Source: Quillaja saponaria
Lineage: Eukaryota; Streptophyta; Magnoliopsida; Fabales; Quillajaceae
DNA length: 64,000 bases
Direction of reading: 5' to 3'
Assembly: GCA_029379385.1 (NCBI GenBank)
Contig: CM055609.1
Coordinates: 6,944,001 to 7,008,000 of the forward strand
Part shown: positions 34,581 through 47,065 of the stretch, one piece after another
How the letters are laid out: the number at the start of each line of letters is the position of its first letter
How positions within the stretch are numbered: position 1 is the stretch's first letter
Position numbers and translations under genes: made by a program
The notes under the pieces: model-generated
Seen by the model: only the letters and a program-made list of their open reading frames with translations
What the model was told of the DNA's origin: nothing
The model's database searches: none

Positions 34581-35706
34581 GAGTTGGATAAAAAGTAAGG
34601 AGGATTTGCCAGGGTAAAACCCGGCATCAGAAAAAACTAGAGAATGCATTGTCATATATGGATGGAAAAGAGTAAAACGAAGAGGGAAGAACAAGTTAGG
34701 AGGTGATAGGAATACATAGATGGATTGAGGTTGAATCCATCTTTTCAAATGTAACCTCCATAGGCAATTCTTCTGCAAGACATTGAGGAGTAAATGTAAA
34801 AAGTCTTGGGAATTCAAAATTTCAAATTGTTTAATTGCACTATGTAGTCTGTACCCTTTTATGCTTCTCTTAAATAAAGGATTAAGGATTTAAAAAACTA
34901 CTTAAATAGGATAATCAGAAATGTCCCTTCCTACTAAGTCCCACATTGCCTGCAAACAGTCAACAAGAGCCCCAAACTAGATATAAAATAGGTTTCCCTA
35001 CATTAGAAAAGTTCATATCTTTCTCGGTTTTTTGGCTAAGACCAAGTGTACTATATGTTTTTATTAGTATAATATTAGTTTTTATTAGTTTAATACTTGA
35101 TATGTGAGTCAGATGTTAAATTAATTTTTGTAAGAGAAAAGTCTATTATAATAGCTTGCTATTGGGACTTTCAAGTGTTGCATGTGTTGCACTATAGTAT
35201 GGGCTTGGCACACCTCTCCCAAATTAGTTCAAGTTTCTTATGTTAAAATTAAAATTTGGGTTTTAAATTTTAAGTTTCATTATTTCCATGGCACGCTTGA
35301 CTGCTTAATCATATTTGGCACCTTGCAAATGAAAAAAAATGACTAAGGAGGAGACATAAAATGTATTCTTTATCACCGATAGTTTAGCTCACATATTCCT
35401 AATTCACTACTTAAATGATGGAGTAACTTATCTATTTTAGATTTTGAAAATAATAATAATTTTTTAAGTTTTTGTCAATATTCTTTAAAAAGACAACAAT
35501 GTTAAAATAGAGTGTTTAAAAGACTCTACACCCATTTAAAAATTTATAACCAAAAAAAAAATAAAATCCAAATTTAAGGGAGTGCAATAATAAATTCATG
35601 AGAATGGTGCCAATACTCATTATAGCACAATATATGAGCCACAAGCAACAGTCAAAACTAGACATTGAGGCAAAATAAATAGGTCCTTCACTATGAGACA
35701 TATTCT
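34581..35706. other. Intergenic DNA, possible SINE body then AT-rich sequence
   Basis: The first 200-300 bp may be the body of the SINE-like element. The rest is AT-rich DNA 3' of the minus-strand sugar-transporter pseudogene. The open frames at 34485-34817 (-) and 35516-35701 (-) have no domain support. Confidence 0.45.
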
Positions 35707-37958
35707 TTACATGCCATGGTCTCCCTTGCCCATCTCAAGGCCATTATTAGGGTAATCTTCATCAATCACAAACCTGGACCAGTACTAATGTGTCTTCCAT
35801 ACCCTTTCCATTTCTTCAATTGGGATACCCTTTGTTTCGGGCAATAAATAATACACAAAGACAGACATCATGACAACAAAAAATGCGAAGAAAAGGAATA
35901 ACCCAAACTTCAAATGGCAAAGGATTGTTAAGAAGACTTGTGCTACAAAAAATGTGAACATCATGTTCACTGAAACATTAATGCTTTGAGCAGCAGACCT
36001 AATTTCTAAAGGGAAACTCTAACTAGGCACAAGCCAACGAAGGGGACCCCATGACCAACCAAATCCAGCTACATAGATGCAAATGAAAAGCACCACAACA
36101 ATGGCATACCACTTAGGTAAGTGATCAGGCTCTCCATCAACTCCAAACTTAGCACCAATTGCAGCAGTCACAACAATCTGCACACACAAACATATATTAT
36201 TTTAAGCAAAACTGTCAAAAAAAACCAAATCTAGCTATATTAATTACTTAATCAAAAAGTTTATGATACTATGTCAAAAAATGAATTTGCTTAAAATCTT
36301 AAGAAAGAGGTACCTGGCATATGATCATTTGATTTCCACCTTCAAGGAAAAGAAATCTTCTCCCCCACTTATCAACCCCATTAATTGAAATCAGAGTACC
36401 AAGCACAAAAACAATGCCAGTAATCACAGCTGACATGAGTGAAGCATCATCTTTAAACCCAATGGTATTAAATAAAACAGGTGCATAAAACATAATCACA
36501 TTAATCCCAGTGAGTTGTTGGAAGAATGGAATCATTATAGCCATAGTAAGGTGAGGTCTATACTTCCTATGCAACAAGTTTCTCCAAGGATGCTCAACTT
36601 GCCTTGAAGCTTCACTAGCTGCAGCAAGATCATTGAATTCCTCATCAATGTCATCGACACCACGAATTCTTTTAAGTTGAGCTCTGGCTTCATATTGTTT
36701 CCCTCGTTCAATCATGCAGTTTGGTGTGTCTGGAAGGATTAGTGATCCAATTGAGATTATAAGGGCTGGTACTACAGCACCACCTAAACTCAACCTCCAT
36801 CCCCATCCTCCTTTAATCTTAGCAAACAAGTAGTTCAACACATTGGCTATGAGAATCCCACTTGTGATTGATAATTGAAAGCCAATGTTTAGAGCTCCTC
36901 TGAATTTGTAAGGGGCCATCTCAGAGAGGTAGAGTGGCACTGACTGTAATAAGAGAACAAACAACGAAGATTAATTTATCAAGTACATGATATTGTTTCG
37001 TGTCATGCAATCCCTCGAATATGAGTGTGTACTTAGCAAAACAACAGTGCACTTAGCCCCAAACATTTTTTTAATCAGGTAATTAACCAACATTGAACCA
37101 ATGTCAGTCATTCATTGTTGACTATTATTTCTACTCAAGTTGTTAACTTTCTTGGAAAAATAAAATAAGATGAAGAAAATCAAACTCAGAAAACGAAGTA
37201 TAAGCGCACAGATCAAGTTGCAATTTTTTTTTTCAGCCATTTGGAATCAAAGTAAGTGAAAGTTGGTGGAAATGGATTGGAGGGCTAACTGAAACAGGGC
37301 ACTATGAGTTGGTATTCTATTATATTTTCATCATATCATTTTCTCAGCAACCAAACAGTGGCTAGCTCGTTCAAAAAGTAAAATAGAAAGCTATAATAAA
37401 GGCAGTGCAGAGTAAAGTAGAAAATGAGAGGAAACAATACCTGATTGGCGAAGCCGATACCGAACCCGAGCAAAATCCGACCCACAATGAGCATCCATAC
37501 TGCTTGAGCAAAGCCATTGAAGAAAGCTCCAGCACAGAAAAGAACACCTCCAAAAAGCATCGACCATTTCCGTCCGAATTTACGTGTAATGGAAGTGAAC
37601 GTGGTAAGTGTTTGGCTGTCGTATTGACAATACTGGTTCGTCGTCTTGTCCAACTCTTTCTTCCTGTACACCGATGGGAAAAATTCCTGCAGGAACGAAT
37701 TCATGGACGTAACCCCACCTGACAAAATCCCAAAAAACAAAAACTTTATTGAGTATTCATACGAAACAAATCAAGCCCTTTTTTTTAAAAACTATAATAA
37801 ACAAATTGAACTTGAAAATACCAGAAATCCCAATGTCATAGCCAAAGATCAGACCACCCATGGCTGCAACAGTACAAGTTACAGTGACATAAGGTGTGAG
37901 ATTTCCTGGGTACTCTTTCCCAAGGAAGGCCACCACCTATTCCTCCCATTGCAGGCAT
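35707..37958 (-). pseudogene. STP-type monosaccharide/H+ symporter pseudogene (tandem paralogue)
   Basis: Same four-exon structure as the intact copy at 43.3-45.8 kb: 37958-37822, 37718-37441, 36943-36314 and 36177-35707. Four lesions are visible. Exon 1 is 137 nt instead of 136, an extra base soon after the start that shifts the frame. Exon 2 has an in-frame 45-nt deletion between FTS and ITRKFG that removes most of a membrane helix. Exon 4 has TAG at 36021-36019, where the paralogue has the Glu of PSEIFP, and TAG at 35787-35785, where it has the first Trp of THWYW. Exon 3 (630 nt) and all splice sites look intact. Protein identity to the paralogue remains high, suggesting fairly recent loss of function. 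It might still be transcribed. Confidence 0.9.
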
Positions 37959-40900
37959 TCTTGCTCTGTTTTCTTCTTTGTTTCACTTCAATGGCAGAGA
38001 GTGACTGATAAGAGAGTGATGCAAATGTAAAATAAAAAAAAGACCCTTTTAAGGATGATGAAAGGAAACAGAGAGAAAATATGTTGGGGGTAGGAAGTAG
38101 AAACAATTATAGGGACAACCATTGAGCTGTCAAACTATATTAGAACAAGCAAACTAGGCAACTAGCATGTGGTACTGAATAAAATATTGATCACGGTTAG
38201 AGTAAGGACTAAGGAGTGAAGTAGTGTGTGAAACTCAAATTATGTTGTGTTAAATGAAGCATCAATTTTTTTAGTTTTTATTATGAGTATCATCACATCT
38301 AAAAAGAAGATATAGATTTAATCTCGTTCGAATCTACTGAATGTGAACAGTATATTAATTCAAACTTTGTTCTCAGCCGGAAGTTGAATGAAGCATCAAT
38401 TTTTGAATGAAATTGTTATGTATCCTTTCCTACAATTTATAATCAGCACATTGTATGGACGCGGTGTTCGGGATGTCTATCCGAAACCCTAGTTAGTATA
38501 TATGTATGGTAAAGAGAAGTGAAGAAGCTTTGAGAGAGAAACAAGCCTACCTTGGTTGGGATGGGCTCCCACTTACAGGGTTGCCCTCATGGGCCTAAAT
38601 GGCCATCACGGGCCTAGATGATAAGAGGAGAATAGAGGGGATCCTTAAGAGGGTGACAAGTCCCTTTGTCCAATACACGAGAGTATTAGGGACACGTGAT
38701 GACCTCCCATTGGCTGAGTACAATAGTGTATTAACAGTTATGTCCATTTCCTTAATGATTAAGTCAATAAGCTTGTGAGAGTTGGGAGTTGGCCCTAGGA
38801 AAAATTTAGAAATTTAATAGTGAAAAAATTATAAATGATATTCAACACATTTGTGATGGTTAAGTCTGCCTTTATCTTCTACTTTCAAAATCTCATTAAT
38901 TGTTGAACACTCTGAAAAAGCAGAAATGGTTTCAATTAAGAATTTTAGAATACAAATTAAGTTTAACTTTAATGACATATGTGCTTTGATAAAAAATTTG
39001 TAAGAGAGCTATTTGCATGTAAATCGTCATAGGTTTAGACGATTTATGTGTGATAATATATTTTTTAATAATTGTCAATAAATATATCATTTTTTACCAG
39101 TCTTTAAATCATTTGACACCCTTGTATAAATATTACAAATATGTATCCCACACTAAATTATCAATATTTATTAAACACTGCAATCAATATACATTAAAAT
39201 TTCTTACTTGCAATACAAGCAATAAGCAAATAAGAGATCTTATCCAATCACCCTCGTTGTCTATATTTGTTCAATGTGATTGATAAATTCACTAACTACG
39301 TACTTAGTTTGTTCATGAAAATTGCAGATTGATTGTGTCTGATGAAATTGAATTTTTGTAATTAATGAAAAATAAAGCAAAGTTAGTGAACATTGTTGCA
39401 GTAGGAAAAAGAAAAAAAGAGAAAAGAAAGTCATGATACCATTGATTTGTGCTTCACCTACACTCACCGAATTTGACTAAATTACGTTACCTCATTCATC
39501 TGTGAAAAAGGACACTACAGAAATTGCAACATAGTCATGTTTATAGAAGGTCTCTTCTGCACAAAACCATAGAGAAAAGCTATATGCTCTTTGCCATAAA
39601 ATGTTTTTTGACTCTATAGGTTTGAGTTACAGTTTTTGTAAGAGATAAACTCTAGTAAAAAAAAATAAAAAATGGATTGACTTATTTTAAACCTTAGCTA
39701 TTTATTTATAAGAGAATTCGACATTCTCTTGCCAAGACGAAAGTTATTTTTTGAGAGGGAGAGTGAGAATAAACCATCATATACTCTTCCACGTAAATTG
39801 AATCTTAGATCTCTTGAATAGAAAGGATTTCAAGGTGTCGTTGGACAAAGTAGCCAATAAGAAGTCTTGTTTATTCATCTTTCAATGTGAAATTAGGGAA
39901 CATTAGTTAAGGACAAGTCTAAGCATCCAATGACAGAGCCACGTGGGAGTGAGTGCTGTATTGACCCCACTCAAGTTTTAACAACATATAAGATATATAT
40001 ACAATTTTGAAAATCTAGTTAGACGTAACAGGTATTGGCCTACTAAAAAATAATAAATATGGAAATATTGAATGATAAAACTATAAATAGTGTAACGGAT
40101 TACACATTTTGATATTCTCTTTCCTTTCAAACAAAAAGTAATTTTACAAATTCTTAAAAGTCAAAATTTTGTTCTAAGTGTTTAAGAAAGACAACAAAGG
40201 TGAAGAGCAAACAGATAAAATCCAAAAACGAGAAGAAATAAGAGAAAGAGAACTAGAAAAAAAAATCATGAAAAAACACAAATGTAAGAAGATTCAATTA
40301 GTGGGTGTAGTCTATTTTTGTCTTTCATATTTATGTTATGTAATAACTTAAATTTTGTATTCAATAAAATTATAGATAATTACTAGTACAGTGTGAAAGG
40401 ATGATTTCTTTTAACTTTATTACTAATTGTTGAAATATATGCTTATTTACTAAATTACTTATTCTTTTTTTTGAACTAGAACTAAATGTTTATGGTCTAT
40501 GAATTTTATTTAGTTGAAATAAAATTTTAATTGTGTAGTTACAATGTATTGAGAATGAAGTGATTATGCAGTAGTTTTAGAAAATAAAAAATTGATGTGG
40601 AATATTGTAAAACATTTATGTATCAAAAAACTTGATTAAATAGTAATAGTAGTTTCCGTTAGCTTTGTTTGGATAATAAGTGTAAAAATATTAGTGCTTA
40701 CGATTATGATATTAATAGTTGTTGATCCACTCAATAATATTCATGGCTCTGCTATTATACGCATCTAACTTTCTAATCTAAAATAATTACCCATACTATT
40801 ATTATCCGTAATTCAAATGAATATATGTAAATTAATGGATTGGAAAGAAAATAAATGGAAAAATATTCAACTTGTAATTTAGTGAATAATTAACAAAACA

Positions 40901-43267
40901 ATGTAGATAAATGCTCATTGCTCATTCATGAGAGATGAAATTTTTGATGAAGAAGATAGGGATATTATATTTTTTAGTTCAAGAATATTGAGTTAATATT
41001 TTAAAGTCTCAAGTTGTTTCTTGTAACGGCGTGATTCATAAAATTCTAATTTTCTTCTACCATCAAATTTATGATAAATTTAAACTTAAAGAAATAAAAA
41101 CCAAAGTCCTAGATTTGATTATTTATGATCGATAACATAATAAAATTCTAATTTTTGTTATAGCGTCAAGTCTCTAAAAAATTTAAACCTAAAGGAATAA
41201 CATAAAAATCAGAGTTCTAGATTTGATTGTTTGTAGTTGATAACATAATAAAATTCTAATTTTCGAATGGCATCAAATTTCTTAAAATCTAAACCTAAAC
41301 AAATAAAAATTAGAGTTGTAGATATGATTGTTTATTATCGATAACATAAGAGAAATATATCTTAAGAATATCGACCACATGTTTCCGAACTACAACCAAT
41401 TTATTTATATATTTACAAAATAAATTATTACGTGTATTTTCTATGTGTGGATAAAACCACAAAAAGACCTACAAAGCATTCTAAGCTTCACAACGTATTA
41501 CAAATGATGGCATCAGATACCCAACTACCAAACGTTCTTCACTCACCATCTCACTCTCTCATCCAGAAGTGAGTAAAAAGGAGAAAATGAAATCCTTAAA
41601 ACCCAATTCCATCTTTATCCAAAAACATATCCAACAAAGATAAAATGCTTGAGGCAAAAAGTGCACCAAAGTCATGCTATCTCCTTTGTTAATTCAGTGG
41701 GAAAGCCATGACAAAATTGACTAAAACACCTCCCTTTTTTCTCCCTCACAAGATTTTGTTCATCATGAGTAATGGGTTACACTAAAGAAAAAGGGAAAGA
41801 GTTTGATACTCAAATTCGTACATGTGAAGCTTGGTTCTCTCAGTGCCACTAAATAAAGTTTGCATAAAAGAAAAGTAGAGTGGCTTCTAATTTTCCAACA
41901 ATGCAATCATTTTGAGGCCACGTTAATCCAAACGTGTCACATTTTCTGTGTTGTGCTCTCAACTCTTGCATGATCATTCTTGAAAAGGAAGGAAAATGCT
42001 TGGTATAGCTCAAATTTGAGGTGGGTTTTTGAACTTTTTCAGTGCAAGTTTCACATTTTCCTGGGAAAAGTATTTGAAAGAAACAAGAAGAAATTTCGAA
42101 GATAATGGATCTAGTGGAATCTAAGTTTCTGCATCCACATCTAAATTTGTGACAAACGACAAGGTCTAGTTTTTGTAAGAATGAGAAGAAAAAAAAAAAT
42201 AATTGTTCTAAGATTTTGCCCTTTTCTTTTCTTTTTTCTGTGCCCTACATAAGCCACTTCTTTTTTTTCCTCCTCCATGGGGAAAAAAAAAAGTTTGTGG
42301 GTGATAATACCTAACTGCCCTGCTGTTGTCGCTTGAGATTTCTTGCTTAGAAGAGACAAGAATCAGTGACTTTAAAATTATGGATTTTGCTAATGAGTTA
42401 AGTGTACTAAAGGCCATTTCAAGATTATATAAGTAGAAAATATATAATATTTATTATTGTAGATGATCATGCTTTCAAAGTTATTTAATATATAAATTAC
42501 TATTTTGAAAAAGTTTTAATTTTTAAATTATATTATGTTTGTTGTATTTTAATAAGTATCTTTAAAAAAACTAATTAAAAAGAATTTTAAGTGACAGTAT
42601 AGGTATAAGTTGTCTAAAACTTTGATGAAAATGATTAAATCTTAAACATACTGAAACTGATGGCAAAAAAAATTACGGAAATTGACTATATATGGTCACT
42701 TATTAAATATAACAAATACTCCTTAACAAGTATTTTTTAAAAGCATAATATATTTTAATAAGTATTATATATTTAATATAACCGTTAGTCATATTTTCAG
42801 TAATATGTAATAAATAATTTATTATTTTTAGAATATTTTTTGAAAATATCAATTATTGTTATTTCTGTATTTTAACAACTGCCTTAAAATTCAATTTCCA
42901 ATCAACTACTTTGCCTATGATGCACAGTAGCTATCTTGCTAAAGTAAATGAGAAAAAAAGAAAAGGAAAACACTAAAACAGAGACCAACCCATTTAATGT
43001 TTATCAATATTCTCAATTCAATTTTGTTATAGAATGGCTGAAAACAAAGAAGGGAACCAAATACAGAAGAAGTTGTTTATTCCCACTTTCAGTGCCATTG
43101 TACAAAAAGAACTTCTCCAGAAAATTCAAATTAAATAAAACATTTTCTGCAATTGAAAAAACCCAGAAATGTTGTCCACAACCCACAGGTTCATTTCTGT
43201 ATAATAGAAGCAACTACTAGCAAAAGCCAAAATAAAAGCAGAGGCCAAAACAAAGCCTAGAACCAAG
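37959..43267. other. Spacer between the STP pseudogene and the intact STP gene
   Basis: About 5.3 kb without a supportable gene. It contains a GC-richer block at about 38440-38800 that resembles transposon or LTR debris and a three-copy tandem repeat at 41041-41349. Sequence beyond about 42.4 kb is AT-rich and includes the 3' flank of the intact transporter. The open frames at 39050-39283, 39261-39467, 42141-42417 and 42948-43220 show no recognised domains. Confidence 0.5.
41041..41349 (+). repeat. Three-copy diverged tandem repeat, about 102-108 bp unit
   Basis: Units start at about 41041, 41143 and 41251, each with AAATTCTAATTTT. This is followed by a CAA(A/G)TYT block, AAACCTAAA or a near variant, an AGAT-TGATT segment and GATAACATAA. 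The copies differ by point changes and small gaps. Non-coding, with no known family assigned. Confidence 0.75.
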
Positions 43268-45758
43268 TTATACTTTCTTGACATTATTCTGGCCTTCCCT
43301 GCTCATCTGAATGCCACCATTCGGGTAATCTACATCGGTGACGAACCTTGACCAATACCAGTGTGTCTTCCATACATTTCCCATTTCTTCAATTGGGATT
43401 CCTTTTGTTTCAGGCAAGAAGAAGTACACAAAGAACGACATGATCACCACGAAGAAGGCGAAGACCAGGAATAAGCCAAACTTCAAGTGACAAAGCATTG
43501 TCAAGAAGATTTGTGCAATAAGAAATGTGAAAATCATGTTCACTGAAACAGTAACACTTTGTGCAGCTGATCTAATTTCCAATGGGAAAATTTCACTAGG
43601 CACCAACCATCCTAGAGGACCCCAAGACCAAGCAAATCCAGCTACATAGATGCAAATGAAAAGCACCACAACAATGGCATACCACTTAGGCAAATTGCCA
43701 GGACTACCATCAACTCCAAACTTGGCACCAATTGCAGCTGCAACAACAGCCTGTACATACACATAAACAAAATTGAAAGTAAACAAAATTGAAAGTTGAA
43801 AAAGCAGCCTACATTTTTAGTCATACTAAGGAAAATGTACCTGACAAATGAGCATTTGGACTCCACCCTCAAGGAAAAGGAACCTCCTTCCCCACTTATC
43901 AACACCATAAATTGAAACCATTGTAGCAATCATATTAACGACACCGGTAATCACAGCTGACATGAGTGAAGCATCATCTCCAAACCCAATGGTATTAAAC
44001 AACACCGGTGCATAAAACATAATCACATTTATCCCAGTAAGTTGTTGGAAGAAAGGAATCAAAATAGCCACACTAAGGTGAGGTCTATATTTCCTTTGCA
44101 ACAAGTTTCTCCATGGGTTTTCTACTTTCTTTGATGCATTACTAGCTTCAACAAGGTCATCGAACTCCTGATGAACATCTTGGACTCCACGAATTCTTCT
44201 AAGATGAACTCTGGCTTCGTCATGTTTACCTCTTTCAATCATAGAGTTTGGTGTGTCAGGAAGGATTAGTGATCCAATTGAGATTATAAGAGCTGGTACT
44301 ACAGCACCACCCAAACTCAACCGCCATCCCCAGCCTCCTTTAATCTTAGCAAAGAAGTAATTCAACACATTGGCAATAAGAATACCAATTGTAATTGACA
44401 ATTGAAACCCTATGTTCAAGGATCCTCTGAATTTATAGGGGGCCATCTCAGAGAGGTAGAGTGGCACTGCCTGTAATTACAAATAATTAATAAAAAAAAT
44501 GTCAAAATATATAAATAATTCAAAGTAAAAGGTGACAAACTTCATTTAATTTGTAGCTACCAAGTTGTTGTTTTTTTTTATATTCTACTCCATGGAATCA
44601 AAAGTGTAATAGTAGTGCATGTATGTCTGTCGTGTGCAAAGAGAAACAGAGCGGCATAATTTGGCATTTTTAACTGTGAGAAGTGAGAGCATAGCTTCTT
44701 TCTGGTTTATAATAAGAGAGAAATATATTTGATCATCAATCATACTAATATTTTCCTTCATTTTCTAAACAACCAAACAAGAACAAAGGAACAAAATCAA
44801 AACAAACCAACCAGATCAGTAGTGTAGAAAATTAGAGATAAGCAGTAGATCCCTTAAAAAAATATGTTTGGTAAATAAATGAAAAATATGAATCAGAATT
44901 TTCTTGGCAAATAAAAAATTAACACTAGCTTTTGTCATATTCCATTATATCTAAACCAGTACAATACAGATCTGGGAAAAAGGTTTCAATAGGTAAAATA
45001 CAAAAATGGCACACTAAAACTTTCATACATATCATAAACAAAACTGGAATAAAGGAATAAAACCCTTGGAGATTTGTTTTACGTCTGTGGGGAAGCACAT
45101 TTTTGTTCACCATGAATGCAGACAACTTGGATTTAACCAAACAAATCCATTTTACATAAAGAATATTGAAGATAGAGAGAGATATACCTGATTGGCGAAT
45201 CCGATACCAAACCCGAGAAGAATCCGACCCACAATCAGCATCCAAACAGCTTGGGCAAACCCATTGAGAATAGCACCTGAACAGAACAACACACCTCCGA
45301 AGAGCATCGACCATTTCCGACCAAATTTACGTGTAATCGTCGATGCCACAATCGACGACAACAGAGCCGCCAGATACAATGATGAAGTGAACAATGTCAA
45401 CGTTTCACTGTCGTATTGGCAATACTGGTTTGTCGATTTACTAAGTGCCTTTTTCCGGTACACAGACGGGAAAAACTTTTGCAGAAAAGAGTTCATAGAC
45501 GTAACCCCACCTACCAAAATCCACAGAAAAACAAAACCCATTATGATAATTCACACTCAATTACTCAAAATAAAAAAATTCATACAAATCAAACAGAAAG
45601 TTTGGATTTTTATTTTACGTACCAGAGATTCCAATATCATAACCAAAGATCAATCCACCCATGGCTGCAACAATACATGTCACAAGCACATAGGGAGTGA
45701 GATTGCCTGGGTACTCAGCCCCAGGTGGACCACTAACTATTCCTCCAACAGCAGGCAT
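43268..45758 (-). CDS. STP1: STP-type sugar/H+ symporter (monosaccharide transporter)
   Basis: Four exons on the minus strand: 45758-45623, 45510-45188, 44470-43841 and 43750-43268. They total 1572 nt and 523 residues, the usual STP length. The N-terminus [10 protein letters not shown] is followed by [20 protein letters not shown]. Sugar-transporter signatures include [10 protein letters not shown] (loop 2-3), [62 protein letters not shown] (loop 8-9) and [12 protein letters not shown]. About 12 membrane helices are expected, with both termini in the cytosol. STPs import hexoses across the plasma membrane using the proton gradient. The sequence resembles the STP1/STP12 group; the exact orthologue is not settled. 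TATA-like elements lie at 45862-45872 and 45946-45956. A decayed tandem paralogue lies about 5.3 kb downstream. Confidence 0.95.
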
Positions 45759-45786
45759 TCTCGCTCTGTTTTTGTCACTTCAATGG

Positions 45787-45956
45787 CAGAGTGAGATAAC
45801 AGAGAGTGAGATAACAGAGAGTGATATCTAAGACTGAGAATCAAAGGAGAAGAACCCAGAAATTTATATATACTGCAAAACAATGATATACAAACAATGG
45901 CAGAGGAACAAGATAGAGTTTTTGAGACAAGGCACACAAGCATGTGTTTATATAGA
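45787..45956 (-). promoter_or_regulatory. STP promoter and leader with two TATA candidates and a short tandem repeat
   Basis: Read on the minus strand, CTATATAAAC at 45956-45946 and TATATATAAA at 45872-45862 are TATA candidates about 190 and 105 bp before the ATG. A 16-bp-period tandem repeat (plus strand AGAGTGAGATAACAG) at about 45788-45827 lies in the probable leader. Choice of start site is unresolved. Confidence 0.5.
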
Positions 45957-46741
45957 AAAAAAGATTGTCAGTTTGTCACAAATTCCTTTGATTAGGGACA
46001 AACAGTGAGCTGTCAATGAATAAATTCATTCTTAATCCCCTTATTTTTTAGATAAGGCTTAATATTGAAATTTGAGTAATAAGCAAAAGATACCATATTA
46101 GTTTACTTGAGCTATCCACCGCTCGATGGTTCTACTAGAAAATTCAGAAGTAAATTATAGTAATGATGGACGGTAGGGATATAACTTGAAGCTCCAAAAA
46201 GAAGATAATGAAAAAAAAAATAAAAAAAATTTGTTTCTTCAACAATTAATGCTTTTTGCCATCATTAATGTTTTGAAGATAAACAGTCGGTGAATGTGGT
46301 TGAAGAAAATAAAATTGAAAATGGATTTACACGTCAAATAATGCTGAGATAGGTGAAGGTAGGCGTTTCTGATTCCTAATGAATGCATGCTGAGTCAGCA
46401 ATTTTATTTCCTAAAACTTCACGAAAAACTGCTTATTTTTGTTTGGATAACGTTGGATTAATTGGTGGTTCGTCCGCTATTGTAATAATAGATGTGTACG
46501 TGACTTATAAGACCTTTTACAAGTAAGGTACCTGCTTGGACAAATGTGAACGTGTAGCGAATGACATGTTTCTATTTGGAGGGAGAAGATAGTAATTTAA
46601 TAAATGGAAGGAGAGGAGGAGAAAAAAGAATTAAAAATAAAAGTCACTTATTCTATATTTTATCTGAAAATTGAGAAAAAGAAGATAATATAATATATTA
46701 TTATATAAATTTACCATTGTATTTTATTTGAACTATTAAGA

Positions 46742-46812
46742 GCTTAGGTCAAGTGATTAGTATATATTCGCCCACCGCCTAATGTCGAGTTCGAGCACTC
46801 TCAGTCTCCTAA
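46742..46812 (+). repeat. tRNA-like (SINE-type) insert
   Basis: TTAGGTCAAGTGATTAG resembles a pol III A box and GTCGAGTTCGAGCACTC resembles a B box, about 30 bp apart. The piece interrupts a sequence that otherwise resembles other members of the dispersed repeat family. It is too degenerate for a tRNA gene; a SINE fragment is the best reading. Confidence 0.4.
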
Positions 46813-46828
46813 TGTATTAAAAAATATA

Positions 46829-47065
46829 TTTTATTAAAAATTAATAAATATTTAATAAAAATAATAAGAGTTTATTAGTCAATACGAACAAAAATCATAA
46901 TTAATGTACATTATGTCATAAATAATTTTCTTTATTTACTTGTCAAGTGTATATATTTTATTTAAAAATTAGTAGGTATTTGATAAAAATGATAAGGGTT
47001 TATTAGTCACTACAAACAAAAATCATAATTAATGTACATTATGTCATAAATGATTTTCTTTATTT
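46829..47065 (+). repeat. Tandem duplication of about 110 bp
   Basis: Copies at 46829-46937 and 46956-47065 share TTTTATT-AAAAATTA, then GTTTATTAGTCA, CAAAAATCATAATTAATGTA, CATTATGTCATAAAT and GATTTTCTTTATTT or close variants. They are separated by 18 bp. AT-rich and non-coding, and related to sequence near 3.15 kb (reverse strand) and 49.6 kb. Confidence 0.8.

Noticed and set aside
43268..45758. Possibility that the intact STP copy is also broken
   Set aside because: All four exons join in frame to a full 523-residue protein with every transporter signature and no internal stop.
45192..45794. 200-codon open frame on the plus strand
   Set aside because: Antisense to STP exons 1-2 and crossing their intron; no domain signature.
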